Shown here: positions 8,142 to 15,879 of the stretch, in pieces | Layout of the letters: each line of letters begins with the position of its first letter | Numbering within the stretch: the stretch's first letter is position 1 | Assembly: GCA_021819255.1 (NCBI GenBank) | Contig: JAKART010000001.1 | Coordinates: 1 to 24,464 of the forward strand | Direction: 5' to 3' | Source: Acidobacteriota bacterium | Lineage (GTDB): Bacteria; Acidobacteriota; Terriglobia; Terriglobales; Acidobacteriaceae | Length of the DNA: 24,464 nucleotides | Made by a program: the position numbers and the translations under genes | Notes under the pieces: generated by a model | The model's input: only the letters and a program-made list of their open reading frames with translations | What the model was told of the DNA's origin: nothing | The model's database searches: none

Positions 8142-9351
8142 GGCCTGCCTCCTCGACCGCGTTGGGACGCAGCTCTGAGGCGGCATACTGCAATCCGCAG
8201 ATGGCTCCGCGCAGCTCGGCGAGCCCCTTGAGCCGTCCCACAAAAGAGTAGCCGGCGTTGCCCGGCTTCCCGATATCATCGCCCAGTAGGTGGCCGTGGT
8301 CGGGACGCATGGGGATCTCCCAGTCGGACTGCCCGGCTCGCGCGCGGCGGCGCTCTTCTTCCAGCATGGCGCGGATGAGGCCGAGCATGTCGGAGCTGCC
8401 CGACAGGTGTTCGGACTCATAAAACGATCCGCCGTGCTGGCGCTGCACCTGGCGCAGATGCAGAAAGTGAATACGCGGCCCGAACTCCCGCGCCATGGCT
8501 ACGAGATCATTGTCCGCCCGGGAGCCCAGCGAGCCGGCGCAGAAGGTCAATCCGTTCACAGCAGAGTCGTATCCATTGAGGATCGAGCGCAGATCGCCCG
8601 CTGTTGAGACGATGCGCGGCAGGCCGTACAGCGGCCAGGGGGGATCATCCGGATGGATCGCCAGGCGGATTCCCAACTCCGCCGCCACTGGGCCCACTTC
8701 GCGCAGAAAAGCCAGCAGATTGCCGCGCAGATCTTCGGCCGTAACGCCGTCAAACTGGGCGATGGCGGCGCGCATCGATGCGCGGGTGTAGGACGCCTCT
8801 GAGGCTGAGATGCCGCCGATCAGGGTTCGTTCCAGCCGCTCGATGAACTCCGGGGTCATCTGCTGGAAGCGCGTCCGGGCGGCGGCGATGCGATCCTCGG
8901 CGTAGCCGGCCTCCGCGCCGGGCCTTTGCAGGATGAAGAGATCGTAGGCGGCGAAGTCCAGGGCGTCGAAGCGCACGGCGTAGCCGGTAGAAGGCAGCCG
9001 GAAGGCGAGGTCCGTGCGTACCCAGTCCACCACCGGCATGAAGTTGTAGCAGAGGGTCTTCACCCCGGCCTTCGCGATAGCGGCCAAGGAGTCGATCCAC
9101 GCATCGATGTAGCGCCGGTAGGGGCCGGTGCGCAGTTTGATGGAGGTGTGGGTGGGAATGCTCTCCACCACTGACCAATCCAAGCCGGCGGCGGCGATCT
9201 CATCGCGCCGCTTCAGCACTTCAGTCAGCGGCCAGGCTTCCCCGCGATAGAAATGGTGCAAGGCGGTGACGATTCCGGTCGCGCCTGCGTGGGAGGCATA
9301 GTGCAGAGGAACGGGATCTTCGGGGCCGAACCAACGCCAGGTCTGTTTCAT
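8134..9351 (-). CDS. uxuA: Mannonate dehydratase
   Basis: Dehydrates D-mannonate to 2-keto-3-deoxy-D-gluconate in the cytoplasm, using Mn or Fe. The 405 residues cover the whole UxuA family length, from the typical N-terminus MKQTWRWFGPEDP to the C-terminal barrel. Conserved elements are YNFMPVVDW (102-110), AIHPDDPP with His233, FCAGSLGSR with Cys261, HFLHLR with His285 and His288, and RPDHGH with Asp351, His352 and His354. His, Cys, His and Asp from these motifs are the likely metal ligands; the exact assignment was not verified. The ATG overlaps the stop of the lactonase gene by four bases (ATGA), and its 3' end overlaps the next SDR by eight. This is the surest substrate clue in the locus. 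Confidence 0.96.
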   Translation of the reverse strand: MKQTWRWFGPEDPVPLHYASHAGATGIVTALHHFYRGEAWPLTEVLKRRDEIAAAGLDWSVVESIPTHTSIKLRTGPYRRYIDAWIDSLAAIAKAGVKTLCYNFMPVVDWVRTDLAFRLPSTGYAVRFDALDFAAYDLFILQRPGAEAGYAEDRIAAARTRFQQMTPEFIERLERTLIGGISASEASYTRASMRAAIAQFDGVTAEDLRGNLLAFLREVGPVAAELGIRLAIHPDDPPWPLYGLPRIVSTAGDLRSILNGYDSAVNGLTFCAGSLGSRADNDLVAMAREFGPRIHFLHLRQVQRQHGGSFYESEHLSGSSDMLGLIRAMLEEERRRARAGQSDWEIPMRPDHGHLLGDDIGKPGNAGYSFVGRLKGLAELRGAICGLQYAASELRPNAVEEAGHG

Positions 9352-10298
9352 GGTTCCTCTGGGCGGGAGGGGGTAGGCGCAGCAACCTGCTCGAGGGCGG
9401 CTCGTGAAAGGTTGGAACGGTGCTTCTGCAGGCCGCGGATGCCGGTGCGCAGCCGATACAAGGCTCCTCCGATCAGCCGCTGGGCGGGGTCATAGCCCTC
9501 CGGCGCCAGCATCAGAGAGTTGCTGCGCGCCGCTGAAGTCACGTAGATCTCATCCAGGTCCGGCCCGCCAAAGCACAGCGATGAGATTTGAGCCGCGGGC
9601 AGGTCGATCCGCCGCTCCCGCTTGCCGTCGGGATCGTAGCGGGTGAGGCATCCGCCGAACCAGTGCGCGCACCAGATGAAGCCTTCCGCATCCACCGCCA
9701 GCCCGTCCGGCACTCCCTCCGCCCGGTCGATGCGCGTGAGCACGCGGCGGCGGCCAAGCGCGCCGTCGCTGCGGCGCCAGTCATAAGCGTAGATGCAACG
9801 CGCCACGGTGTCGGCAAAGTACAGCGTGCTCTCGTCGGGAGAAAACGCCAGTCCGTTGGAGAAGCAGATGCCCTCGTCTGCGATATGAACGGAACCGTCG
9901 GTATCGATGCGAAAGAGAAAACTCGGCGCGGAGCGTCCCTGCTCATTCAGATGCCAGGAGCCGGAGTAGACCCGTCCCATGGGATCGGCGGCGCAGTCAT
10001 TCATCACGCACTCCTGGCCCTGGGCCTGCGCGGCGAGCAGAAGAGGGTTTGCTCCCGGCGCCCATAGCCAGATGCCATGGTGGTTGGTCACCAGAAATCC
10101 GCCCTCCTGTTGCGGGCAGAAGCCGGCTACCTGGAAGTTGTCGCTCAGGATCTCCCGTCGCTGCTGTCGCCAGTCATAGCGGAAGAAGCGGTGGCCGGTG
10201 ATGTCGGTCCAGTAAAGAGCCTGGCCGCGGTCATCCCAGAAGGGTCCTTCCCCGCAGAGGTTGGCGTCGTCGGTGATGATCTCCAGATGGGTTTGCAT
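9348..10298 (-). CDS. SMP-30/gluconolactonase family sugar lactonase
   Basis: A six-bladed beta-propeller hydrolase of 316 residues that opens sugar lactones to aldonic acids. The metal-site residues of the family are present: Glu17 in GEGPFW, Asn100-Asp101, Asn148 in FSNGL and Asp198 in GVPDGL. There is no signal peptide, so it should act in the cytoplasm. The frame is open ten codons further to a TTG at 10328, but the ATG at 10298 matches the usual family start; neither has a strong Shine-Dalgarno. It is the first gene of the lactonase-uxuA-SDR unit (4-bp overlap with uxuA). A 17-bp x5 tandem array lies about 70-155 bp upstream of the ATG. It would supply aldonate to the neighbouring dehydrogenases; lactone specificity is unknown. 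Confidence 0.92.
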   Translation of the reverse strand: MQTHLEIITDDANLCGEGPFWDDRGQALYWTDITGHRFFRYDWRQQRREILSDNFQVAGFCPQQEGGFLVTNHHGIWLWAPGANPLLLAAQAQGQECVMNDCAADPMGRVYSGSWHLNEQGRSAPSFLFRIDTDGSVHIADEGICFSNGLAFSPDESTLYFADTVARCIYAYDWRRSDGALGRRRVLTRIDRAEGVPDGLAVDAEGFIWCAHWFGGCLTRYDPDGKRERRIDLPAAQISSLCFGGPDLDEIYVTSAARSNSLMLAPEGYDPAQRLIGGALYRLRTGIRGLQKHRSNLSRAALEQVAAPTPSRPEEP

Positions 10299-10368
10299 GA
10301 CGTAAAGCTTGATTCGCTCCGCGCGCAACGACGTCCCGATTCTATGCTTCGCGCGGCCAAGCCAGCAA

Positions 10369-10453
10369 GGATACGCGACTCTGCAGGATACGCGACTCCG
10401 CAGGATACGCGACTCCGCAGGGTGCGCGACTCTGCAGGATACGCGACTCCGCG
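10369..10453. repeat. Tandem array, 17-bp unit x5, upstream of the lactonase-uxuA unit
   Basis: Five head-to-tail units of GGATACGCGACTCCGCA with small variations (T or C at position 14; unit 4 starts GGGTGCG; unit 5 ends in G). Units start at 10369, 10386, 10403, 10420 and 10437. The array is about 70 bp upstream of the lactonase ATG and about 80 bp beyond the hydrolase stop. Seventeen bases is not a codon multiple, and no real gene crosses it. It could be a slippage product or a set of protein-binding sites. Confidence 0.9.
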
Positions 10454-10531
10454 GGCGCCGCTGCGGTGGTTGTCCTTGAAGCTGCGTCTCACGCCGGATC
10501 CGGCCCAGCGCCGATCCGGCGTTGATCTGCT

Positions 10532-11443
10532 TCAGCGATGGAGTTCGCTGCGGATGGCGTCGATCACCAGCGAGGGCTGATCGAACTGGATGTAATGGCC
10601 GCTTTGCGTGGCCAGAATCTGTTTGGAGTCGGTGGAGAGCGAAAGATACTGGCGCTGCACAGCAGCCCAGTTGCTCTCATCGGCAAGGTGCCTTGCGTGG
10701 ACCTCCGGCGGGGTATTTTCCGTATCGTAGGCGTGATTTTGCGCAGTGAGCACGCGGACGGGCCGATGACTGAAGGAGCGCCGGTGGGCTTTTAAAAATT
10801 GCCGGTCGGCAGGCATCTCCTGCATCTCCGAGATGACGGCGTTGTACAGCGCAACGCGGTTGTTGGCGATGCGCAGCACGGCCGCATTCAACTCCGGCGA
10901 CCATTCCGGCATGGGCAGGCCGCGGAAGAACTGGTGCGAGCAGGGTATCGGTGGAGCGAAGTTTGCGCCAGGACCATGCGCCGGCAGCGGGGGCAGCGGC
11001 TGATGGTTCGCAATGGCGTCCCGGCAAGCGGCCAGGTTGGCCAGCATCGCGCGAGTCTCCGCCTGGTCGGCAGCGCTCGAGCCCTGGCCGATGAGGTCGC
11101 CGGATTCTCCGTCGACCAGCACCAGGCCGTACACCTCGGGCATGTAGAGGTCCGCGAAGGTTCGCGTGGTATAGCTGCCGAAGGAGTGCCCGACGAGCAG
11201 GTACGGGCCGGGAATATGGCCCCGGTGCAAAGCGGCGTGGAGTTCACGGGCGATCTCCACGCTGGTGCGCGGCATCGGTCCGGCGCTGCTGAAGCCGCTA
11301 CCGGCACGATCGTAGGCGCAGGCCCTGGTGTAGCGCGCGATGCTGGGCTGAATCAGCGCCCAGGCCGGCGACCAATCCTCCCAGCCGGCGTCGAAGATCA
11401 CCGTGGGTGAACCCGTTCCCAGGCAGTAGAAGTTCAGGCGCAC
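10532..11443 (-). CDS. Secreted alpha/beta hydrolase (start uncertain; N-terminus extends upstream)
   Basis: A serine hydrolase of the alpha/beta fold. Counted from the GTG at 11443 (303 residues), it has DAGWEDWS (18-25), the nucleophile elbow GHSFG (85-89, Ser87) and a C-terminal SGHYIQFDQP that provides the His. The GTG start cannot be the natural one. The frame continues upstream and encodes a typical exported N-terminus, with a hydrophobic core ILTAFCLLAVASAS and the family lead-in YAHPGRPIDAG. No ATG, GTG or TTG occurs there; a good AAGGGG site stands five bases before an ATC at 11558-11560, where a start would be expected, and the next stop is at about 11616. Either a rare start is used or the start has mutated. 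It lies between galU and the lactonase unit; the substrate is unknown. Confidence 0.85.
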   Translation of the reverse strand: MRLNFYCLGTGSPTVIFDAGWEDWSPAWALIQPSIARYTRACAYDRAGSGFSSAGPMPRTSVEIARELHAALHRGHIPGPYLLVGHSFGSYTTRTFADLYMPEVYGLVLVDGESGDLIGQGSSAADQAETRAMLANLAACRDAIANHQPLPPLPAHGPGANFAPPIPCSHQFFRGLPMPEWSPELNAAVLRIANNRVALYNAVISEMQEMPADRQFLKAHRRSFSHRPVRVLTAQNHAYDTENTPPEVHARHLADESNWAAVQRQYLSLSTDSKQILATQSGHYIQFDQPSLVIDAIRSELHR

Positions 11444-11680
11444 GCTGCCGGCGTCGATCGGCCGGCCGGGATGGGCGTAGAGCGCGTCGCCGGGAGTTGT
11501 CGAAGCGGACGCTACGGCGAGCAGGCAGAAGGCGGTCAGGATAGCGGCAATGGATTGGATGGGTTCCCCTTTTGCGGCGAGGGCCCGGCCGCGCCGCGCG
11601 TGATTTCAACTTCGGCTCAACTCTTATCCGGAATCTCCGTTGCGTGGTTGGAAGCTGTCCCGCTTTTGGTTCGCGCGGGT

Positions 11681-12559
11681 TCAGAGCTGCCGCGCCTGAA
11701 GCCACTTTCGAAAGGCGGGGCCAACCTCATCATGCCGCAGCGCGAAGTCGACAGAGGCCTGCAGGAAGCCCAGCTTGTCACCGGCGTCGTAACGCTGACC
11801 GGTATATTGGAAGCCAAAGACCTTCTCATGCTGCAGCAGCGCCCGGATGGCGTCGGTGAGCTGTAGCTCTCCTCCAGCGCCAGGAGCAAGCTGCTCAATC
11901 ATCGCAAAGATTCGAGGGGTAAGAATGTAGCGTCCGATGATTGCATTCTGGCTGGGCGCATGCTGCGGGCTGGGCTTTTCCACCAGGTTGCGCACCGCCA
12001 GCAGGCGCGGGTTGGCAGGATGCGGCGCGCAGTCCAGACAGCCGTAGAGAGAGATGGCTTCACCCTCCACCACTTCCGTGCCCAGGATTGTGGTCTGGGT
12101 CTCGGCAAAGGCCCCGGCCATCTGTGCCAGACAACTCGGCCGGGCGTTCACGATATCGTCGGGCAGAAGGACGGCGAAGGGTTCGTTGCCCACCAGTTGC
12201 TTGGCCATCAAGACAGCGTGGCCAAGTCCAAGGGCCTCGGGCTGGCGAACGTAGCTGATGTTGGCCAAGGTGGCGATGGAGCGCACCATCTCCAACAGAT
12301 GGTTCTTGCCGCGGGCTTGCAGCGCCGCTTCGAGTTCGGGTGAACGATCGAAGTGGTCCTCCATGGTGGTTTTGCCGCGCCCGGTTACGATGATGATATC
12401 GGTGCAGCCGGCTGCTACCGCCTCTTCCACTCCATACTGGATAAGAGGCTTGTCAACCAGCGGCAACATCTCCTTGGGCGTAGCCTTGGAGGCAGGAAGG
12501 AACCTGGTCCCGAATCCTGCCGCCGGGATCACTGCTTTACGAATCTTCTGCGGAGTCAT
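11681..12559 (-). CDS. galU: UTP-glucose-1-phosphate uridylyltransferase
   Basis: Makes UDP-glucose from UTP and glucose-1-phosphate for cell envelope and exopolysaccharide synthesis. The 292 residues fit the family. The nucleotide-binding N-terminus AAGFGTRFLPASKATPKEM (13-31) is complete, with Lys37 in VDKP, the GLGHAV loop (111-116), LPDD (132-135) and VEKP in the second half. The frame is open to 12652, but the ATG at 12559 gives the standard MxxxKIRKAVIPAAG start; a GGAGAG stretch lies about 15 bases upstream, which is weak. It is divergent from the aldo/keto reductase, with a 184-bp shared region. The hydrolase follows on the same strand after about 120 bp. Confidence 0.96.
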   Translation of the reverse strand: MTPQKIRKAVIPAAGFGTRFLPASKATPKEMLPLVDKPLIQYGVEEAVAAGCTDIIIVTGRGKTTMEDHFDRSPELEAALQARGKNHLLEMVRSIATLANISYVRQPEALGLGHAVLMAKQLVGNEPFAVLLPDDIVNARPSCLAQMAGAFAETQTTILGTEVVEGEAISLYGCLDCAPHPANPRLLAVRNLVEKPSPQHAPSQNAIIGRYILTPRIFAMIEQLAPGAGGELQLTDAIRALLQHEKVFGFQYTGQRYDAGDKLGFLQASVDFALRHDEVGPAFRKWLQARQL

Positions 12560-12720
12560 GAAAGGTAGAGGTCTCTCTCCATGTTGTATCTTTTCGCTGC
12601 CATGCGGTCGAGAGGGTCGTCCTGAACTGCGCCCAGGCGACGAACTCACCAATACAGACTAGAAGAAACGGAGGACCGCTGGATATCCCCCCAGGAGATG
12701 GCCAACCGAATTCTGTCAGT

Positions 12721-12738
12721 TTGCAGGGCTTCCTGCAA
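12721..12738. promoter_or_regulatory. Perfect 18-bp dyad just before the aldo/keto reductase start
   Basis: TTGCAGGGCTTCCTGCAA is a perfect 7-bp inverted repeat around GCTT. It ends five bases before the ATG at 12744. In RNA it would form a hairpin next to the weak AAGAGA ribosome binding site; in DNA it could be an operator. No second copy was seen in the window. Function is inferred. Confidence 0.5.
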
Positions 12739-12743
12739 GAGAA

Positions 12744-13922
12744 ATGCTCATGAAGACGATTTCAGATGGCGAGGCGAACGATCCGGACGCTAGAGACGCA
12801 AGAAGAAGCGCCCTGGGATGTGATTCGGAGGGTGAGAGATCTTCTGCTGGAGAGGTGAAGCTCGGCTGGGGGGAAGCAGCAGGGGTTGCTGAGCTGGGCT
12901 TTGGCTGCGCCGGGCTGGGCTTTGGCTGCGCTGGGCTGGGCTTTGGCTGCGCCGGGCTGGGCTTTGGCTGCGCCGCTTTAATGGGGCGGGTGGGCCGCAA
13001 AGAGTCGCTGGCTGCGCTGGGAGCTGCCTATGAGGCGGGAATCCGGTTCTTCGACAGCGCGCGATCCTATGGTTATGGCGAGGCGGAGGCCCTGCTGGGG
13101 GAGTTTCTGCGCGGCCGCCGCTCCGAGGTTGTGATCTCCACCAAATTCGGTGTCTTACCCGCCGCCGCTGGGCCTATGTCTGCCGCGCGGAGATTGAAGC
13201 CGCTGGTGCGCGGCCTGCTGCACGTGGCTCCGGGAGCGCGGCGCTGGCTGCAAGGGCCGCTGGCTGCACAGCGTTCTTCCGGCCACTTCAGCGTTGCGGA
13301 TCTGCATGCCAGCCTGGAAGCGAGTCTGCGCTCTCTCCGGACCGATTATGTTGACGTTCTCTCTCTGCATGAACCGCCCCCGAGCGTGCTGGAGCGCGGG
13401 GAACTCTTCGTGGCGCTCCAGGATCTGGTGGCCGCCGGAAAGGTGCGTTGGGTGGGAGTTGCGGCGGAGCCTGAGGCGATCGAGAGTGCGTTAGCGACCA
13501 GACCCGCCGGCCTTCGCTATCTTCAGTTTCCCTGCAACCTCTTCAGTCTGGGTCTGGGGCAGCGGTTGGTCGGCCGGGCCGCGGGGGATCTCATCGCGAT
13601 CGCAAACCATCCGTTCGGTGGTCCCGCGGGAGTTGCCGAGGGCAAGAGGCTCCTCCGCTTGCTCGCTGCCGCGCCGGCGACTCCCGCAGAACTGCGGGAG
13701 AAGCTGCGGCCCGCCGATGATGCGGTGCTGGCTGACGTGGTGCTGAACCTTGTGACCGGCGGCTTAGGGATTCCCACGGTTGTTGCCTCCATGCTGCACA
13801 TGGAGCATCTGCGCGCCAATCTCGCCGCGATGCGGAACAGCCGCTTCGAATCCAAGGAGCTGAGCTGGCTTCTGGAAGCGATCCTGTCGACTCAAGCTGC
13901 GGCCAGGGCGCCCGAAAGCTGA
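12744..13922 (+). CDS. Aldo/keto reductase with a fourfold repeated N-terminal strand
   Basis: An NADPH-type aldo/keto reductase barrel. The catalytic tetrad is present: Asp104 and Tyr109 in FFDSARSYG, Lys134 in STKFG and His209 in LSLHE. The true barrel starts near residue 72 (LGFGCAALMGRVGRKES). Before it stands a run of LGFGCAG copies (residues 51-77, four units with the last entering the barrel) and a 50-residue low-complexity, acidic leader. The C-terminal cofactor region keeps GIPTVVASM (about 347-355). Segment 143-185 is an extended loop rich in Arg and Pro. The ATG at 12744 has only AAGAGA upstream, so translation may start later, but no later Met precedes the repeats. It is divergent from galU. 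Substrate unknown. Confidence 0.88.
   Translation: MLMKTISDGEANDPDARDARRSALGCDSEGERSSAGEVKLGWGEAAGVAELGFGCAGLGFGCAGLGFGCAGLGFGCAALMGRVGRKESLAALGAAYEAGIRFFDSARSYGYGEAEALLGEFLRGRRSEVVISTKFGVLPAAAGPMSAARRLKPLVRGLLHVAPGARRWLQGPLAAQRSSGHFSVADLHASLEASLRSLRTDYVDVLSLHEPPPSVLERGELFVALQDLVAAGKVRWVGVAAEPEAIESALATRPAGLRYLQFPCNLFSLGLGQRLVGRAAGDLIAIANHPFGGPAGVAEGKRLLRLLAAAPATPAELREKLRPADDAVLADVVLNLVTGGLGIPTVVASMLHMEHLRANLAAMRNSRFESKELSWLLEAILSTQAAARAPES
12894..12977 (+). repeat. Coding tandem repeat, 21-bp unit x4 (LGFGCAG)
   Basis: Four in-frame 21-bp units encode LGFGCAG; the last reads LGFGCAA and runs into the reductase barrel. Units are identical except for a GCC/GCT difference in unit 2 and the final codon. 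Near identity at the DNA level points to recent slippage or unequal exchange rather than protein-level selection. Confidence 0.93.
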
Positions 13923-14008
13923 GAAGCCGTTGGATTGGGAACTCCGAAGCAGGCAGTGCTCTATGGGTTATTCTTTGCGTACACGGGGAAGCCCCAAAGC
14001 CGGCCGGG

Positions 14009-15793
14009 TCACAGGACGGGGCTGTCGTCGTGCAGCATGGCCTGGCGGATGATCTTGATGGGTGCAAAGCCCTGCCGCATGAAGTCGTCGTGGAACGTTT
14101 GCAGATTGAACGCCGCGCCCTCTTTTTTCTGCACATCGGCGCGCAGCTTCATGATCTCCAGCTTGCCTAGGGTGTAGTAGAGATAGAGAGCGTCGGAGGA
14201 GCCACGCTTGGTCTCTACCTCCGCGATGGGTTGCGGCTGATATCCCTGCTGAACGAAAAACTGCTCGGCCTCGGGAACGGTCAGCCATCCGCCCACGCCG
14301 GTATGCATGCGGATAGAGACGACGAAGCGGGCATCGCGCAGGAGCGCATCCTGCAACTGGCCCAGCCGAATCAGCTTCGCCTGGCGTGCGTCGGCTGCGC
14401 CTGTGCCGGGCTGGCCGTAGCCCTCATCGAGCATCATCTGTTCGCAGTAATGCGCCCAGCCTTCAATATTGGTATTGGCTCCCAGAATCTTGCGGATGGT
14501 GGAGGGAAACTGCGACTGCCAGAGGAATTGCACATAATGGCCGGGGTAGGCTTCATGCACGCTGGTGGAGACGATGGTGCCGATGTTGAAGGCGGCCATG
14601 TACCCGGCGGTCTGCTGCGGGCTCCAACTGGGCTCCGGCAGCGTGACGTTGAAGTACGCCTTGTTGGAGTTCACCTCAAAGGGGCCGGGAGGGTCCATGG
14701 ATGCCTGCGTGGTCGCGCGCATGAAGGGCGGAGTCTCCTCCAGCACCGGCTGGACATCGCTGGGCAGAGTAATGATGTGGTGGGAGCGGATGAAGCCGAT
14801 CTCGGAGTCGAAACGGTCGTGAAAGGCTTGCAACAGCTTGTCCGGGGCCGGATGCATCGTCGCCAGCTCGGCGAGCTCCTGCTGCGGCGTCTTGTGGGGA
14901 TCGATCTCCCGGGCGACGCGCGCAAACTCCGCTTGATTCTTGTGCAGGTCCGCAGAAGCGATCTGCAGCAGGCGCGGCAGCGGGATGTCCACCATCTCGT
15001 TGTACTCCAGCGCCTTGGAGAAGGTATCCGCACCCCAGCGGAAGTCGCCATGGGAGCGGGGCAACAGGTCAGTCTTCATCCACTGGGCGTAGCTTTGGAG
15101 GGCCTCAATGACGGCCGCGTTGCTGTTGACGAAGGCGGCATAGCCGTCTTTGTTAGCCGGATTGTTGGCCGCGGCCAAGGCGGTGGGAACATCATGCTGA
15201 AAGAAGCTGATATCGCCATCGATCTGTTGGATGGCGATCTGGGTATAGATCTGAGGCGGATCTTTCAGGTTCTGCCGGGCGCAGGCCAGCGCCTGGGGAA
15301 TCTGGCGCTCGCGGGCGACCACCGCTTGCAGGCGCACATCCAGCGGAGCATAGGGGCGTTCCATGATGACGAAGATGGAGTTGGTGACGCCGCTGGAGTA
15401 CTGATCCGGATTCTTCTCCCAGCCGCGCACCACCTGGAGGCTCAGCAGTTGTCCGCGGATGTTGTTGAGCAGAATCTGATAGTCCGCGCCCGGTTCCGCA
15501 TCGAGAGAGCTCGGATCGAGCGCCTCCAGCTTCTTTTCAAATCCCTGCAGCGCCGCCACCTGGCGTTCCATGCCGGCGGCCGAGTAGTCCTCCAGTTGAG
15601 AGTCGTACTGGTGCAGGCCCGCGCTGGTGCCGGCGGTGGGCGAGAACTTGAAGTAGATGTCCTGAAAGTATTGGTTGCTGAGATAGGAAAACGTCTGATC
15701 GCCACCGTCAACCGAGACGCGCTGAGCCTGCATGGAAGGAAGCATCGGCAGAGCAATGAAAAGGAAAAGGGCAAGCAAGCGACGGAAATTCAT
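14009..15793 (-). CDS. Secreted DUF885 family metallopeptidase-like protein
   Basis: A 594-residue exported protein. The ATG at 15793 gives a clear signal peptide (MNFRRLLALFLFIALP, cleavage near residue 24 after MQAQ). The frame is open 30 codons further, but that stretch would put a non-signal sequence in front. The DUF885 core carries HEAYPGH (His383, Glu384, His389 counted from this ATG) and EGWAHYCE (Glu414), the presumed zinc-binding and catalytic elements of this peptidase-like family. The family is common in Acidobacteriota and is annotated as a peptidase on structural grounds; its substrate is unknown. It converges on the reductase gene with an 86-bp gap and is 86 bp downstream of the helicase stop on the same strand. 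Confidence 0.92.
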   Translation of the reverse strand: MNFRRLLALFLFIALPMLPSMQAQRVSVDGGDQTFSYLSNQYFQDIYFKFSPTAGTSAGLHQYDSQLEDYSAAGMERQVAALQGFEKKLEALDPSSLDAEPGADYQILLNNIRGQLLSLQVVRGWEKNPDQYSSGVTNSIFVIMERPYAPLDVRLQAVVARERQIPQALACARQNLKDPPQIYTQIAIQQIDGDISFFQHDVPTALAAANNPANKDGYAAFVNSNAAVIEALQSYAQWMKTDLLPRSHGDFRWGADTFSKALEYNEMVDIPLPRLLQIASADLHKNQAEFARVAREIDPHKTPQQELAELATMHPAPDKLLQAFHDRFDSEIGFIRSHHIITLPSDVQPVLEETPPFMRATTQASMDPPGPFEVNSNKAYFNVTLPEPSWSPQQTAGYMAAFNIGTIVSTSVHEAYPGHYVQFLWQSQFPSTIRKILGANTNIEGWAHYCEQMMLDEGYGQPGTGAADARQAKLIRLGQLQDALLRDARFVVSIRMHTGVGGWLTVPEAEQFFVQQGYQPQPIAEVETKRGSSDALYLYYTLGKLEIMKLRADVQKKEGAAFNLQTFHDDFMRQGFAPIKIIRQAMLHDDSPVL

Positions 15794-15879
15794 GATGGGC
15801 AAAGCGTAGCACAGCTTGCAACGGGTGATCGCAGAGAAAGTGGAAGGGCATGCATCTGCGAGCCCGTTGCGAAGCCTGA

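Noticed and set aside
7221..8231. A 336-codon plus-strand frame
   Set aside because: It is antisense to the SDR with an intact catalytic tetrad; composition is typical of a shadow frame.
10369..10453. CRISPR array
   Set aside because: The units are directly adjacent with no spacers, and there are no cas genes.
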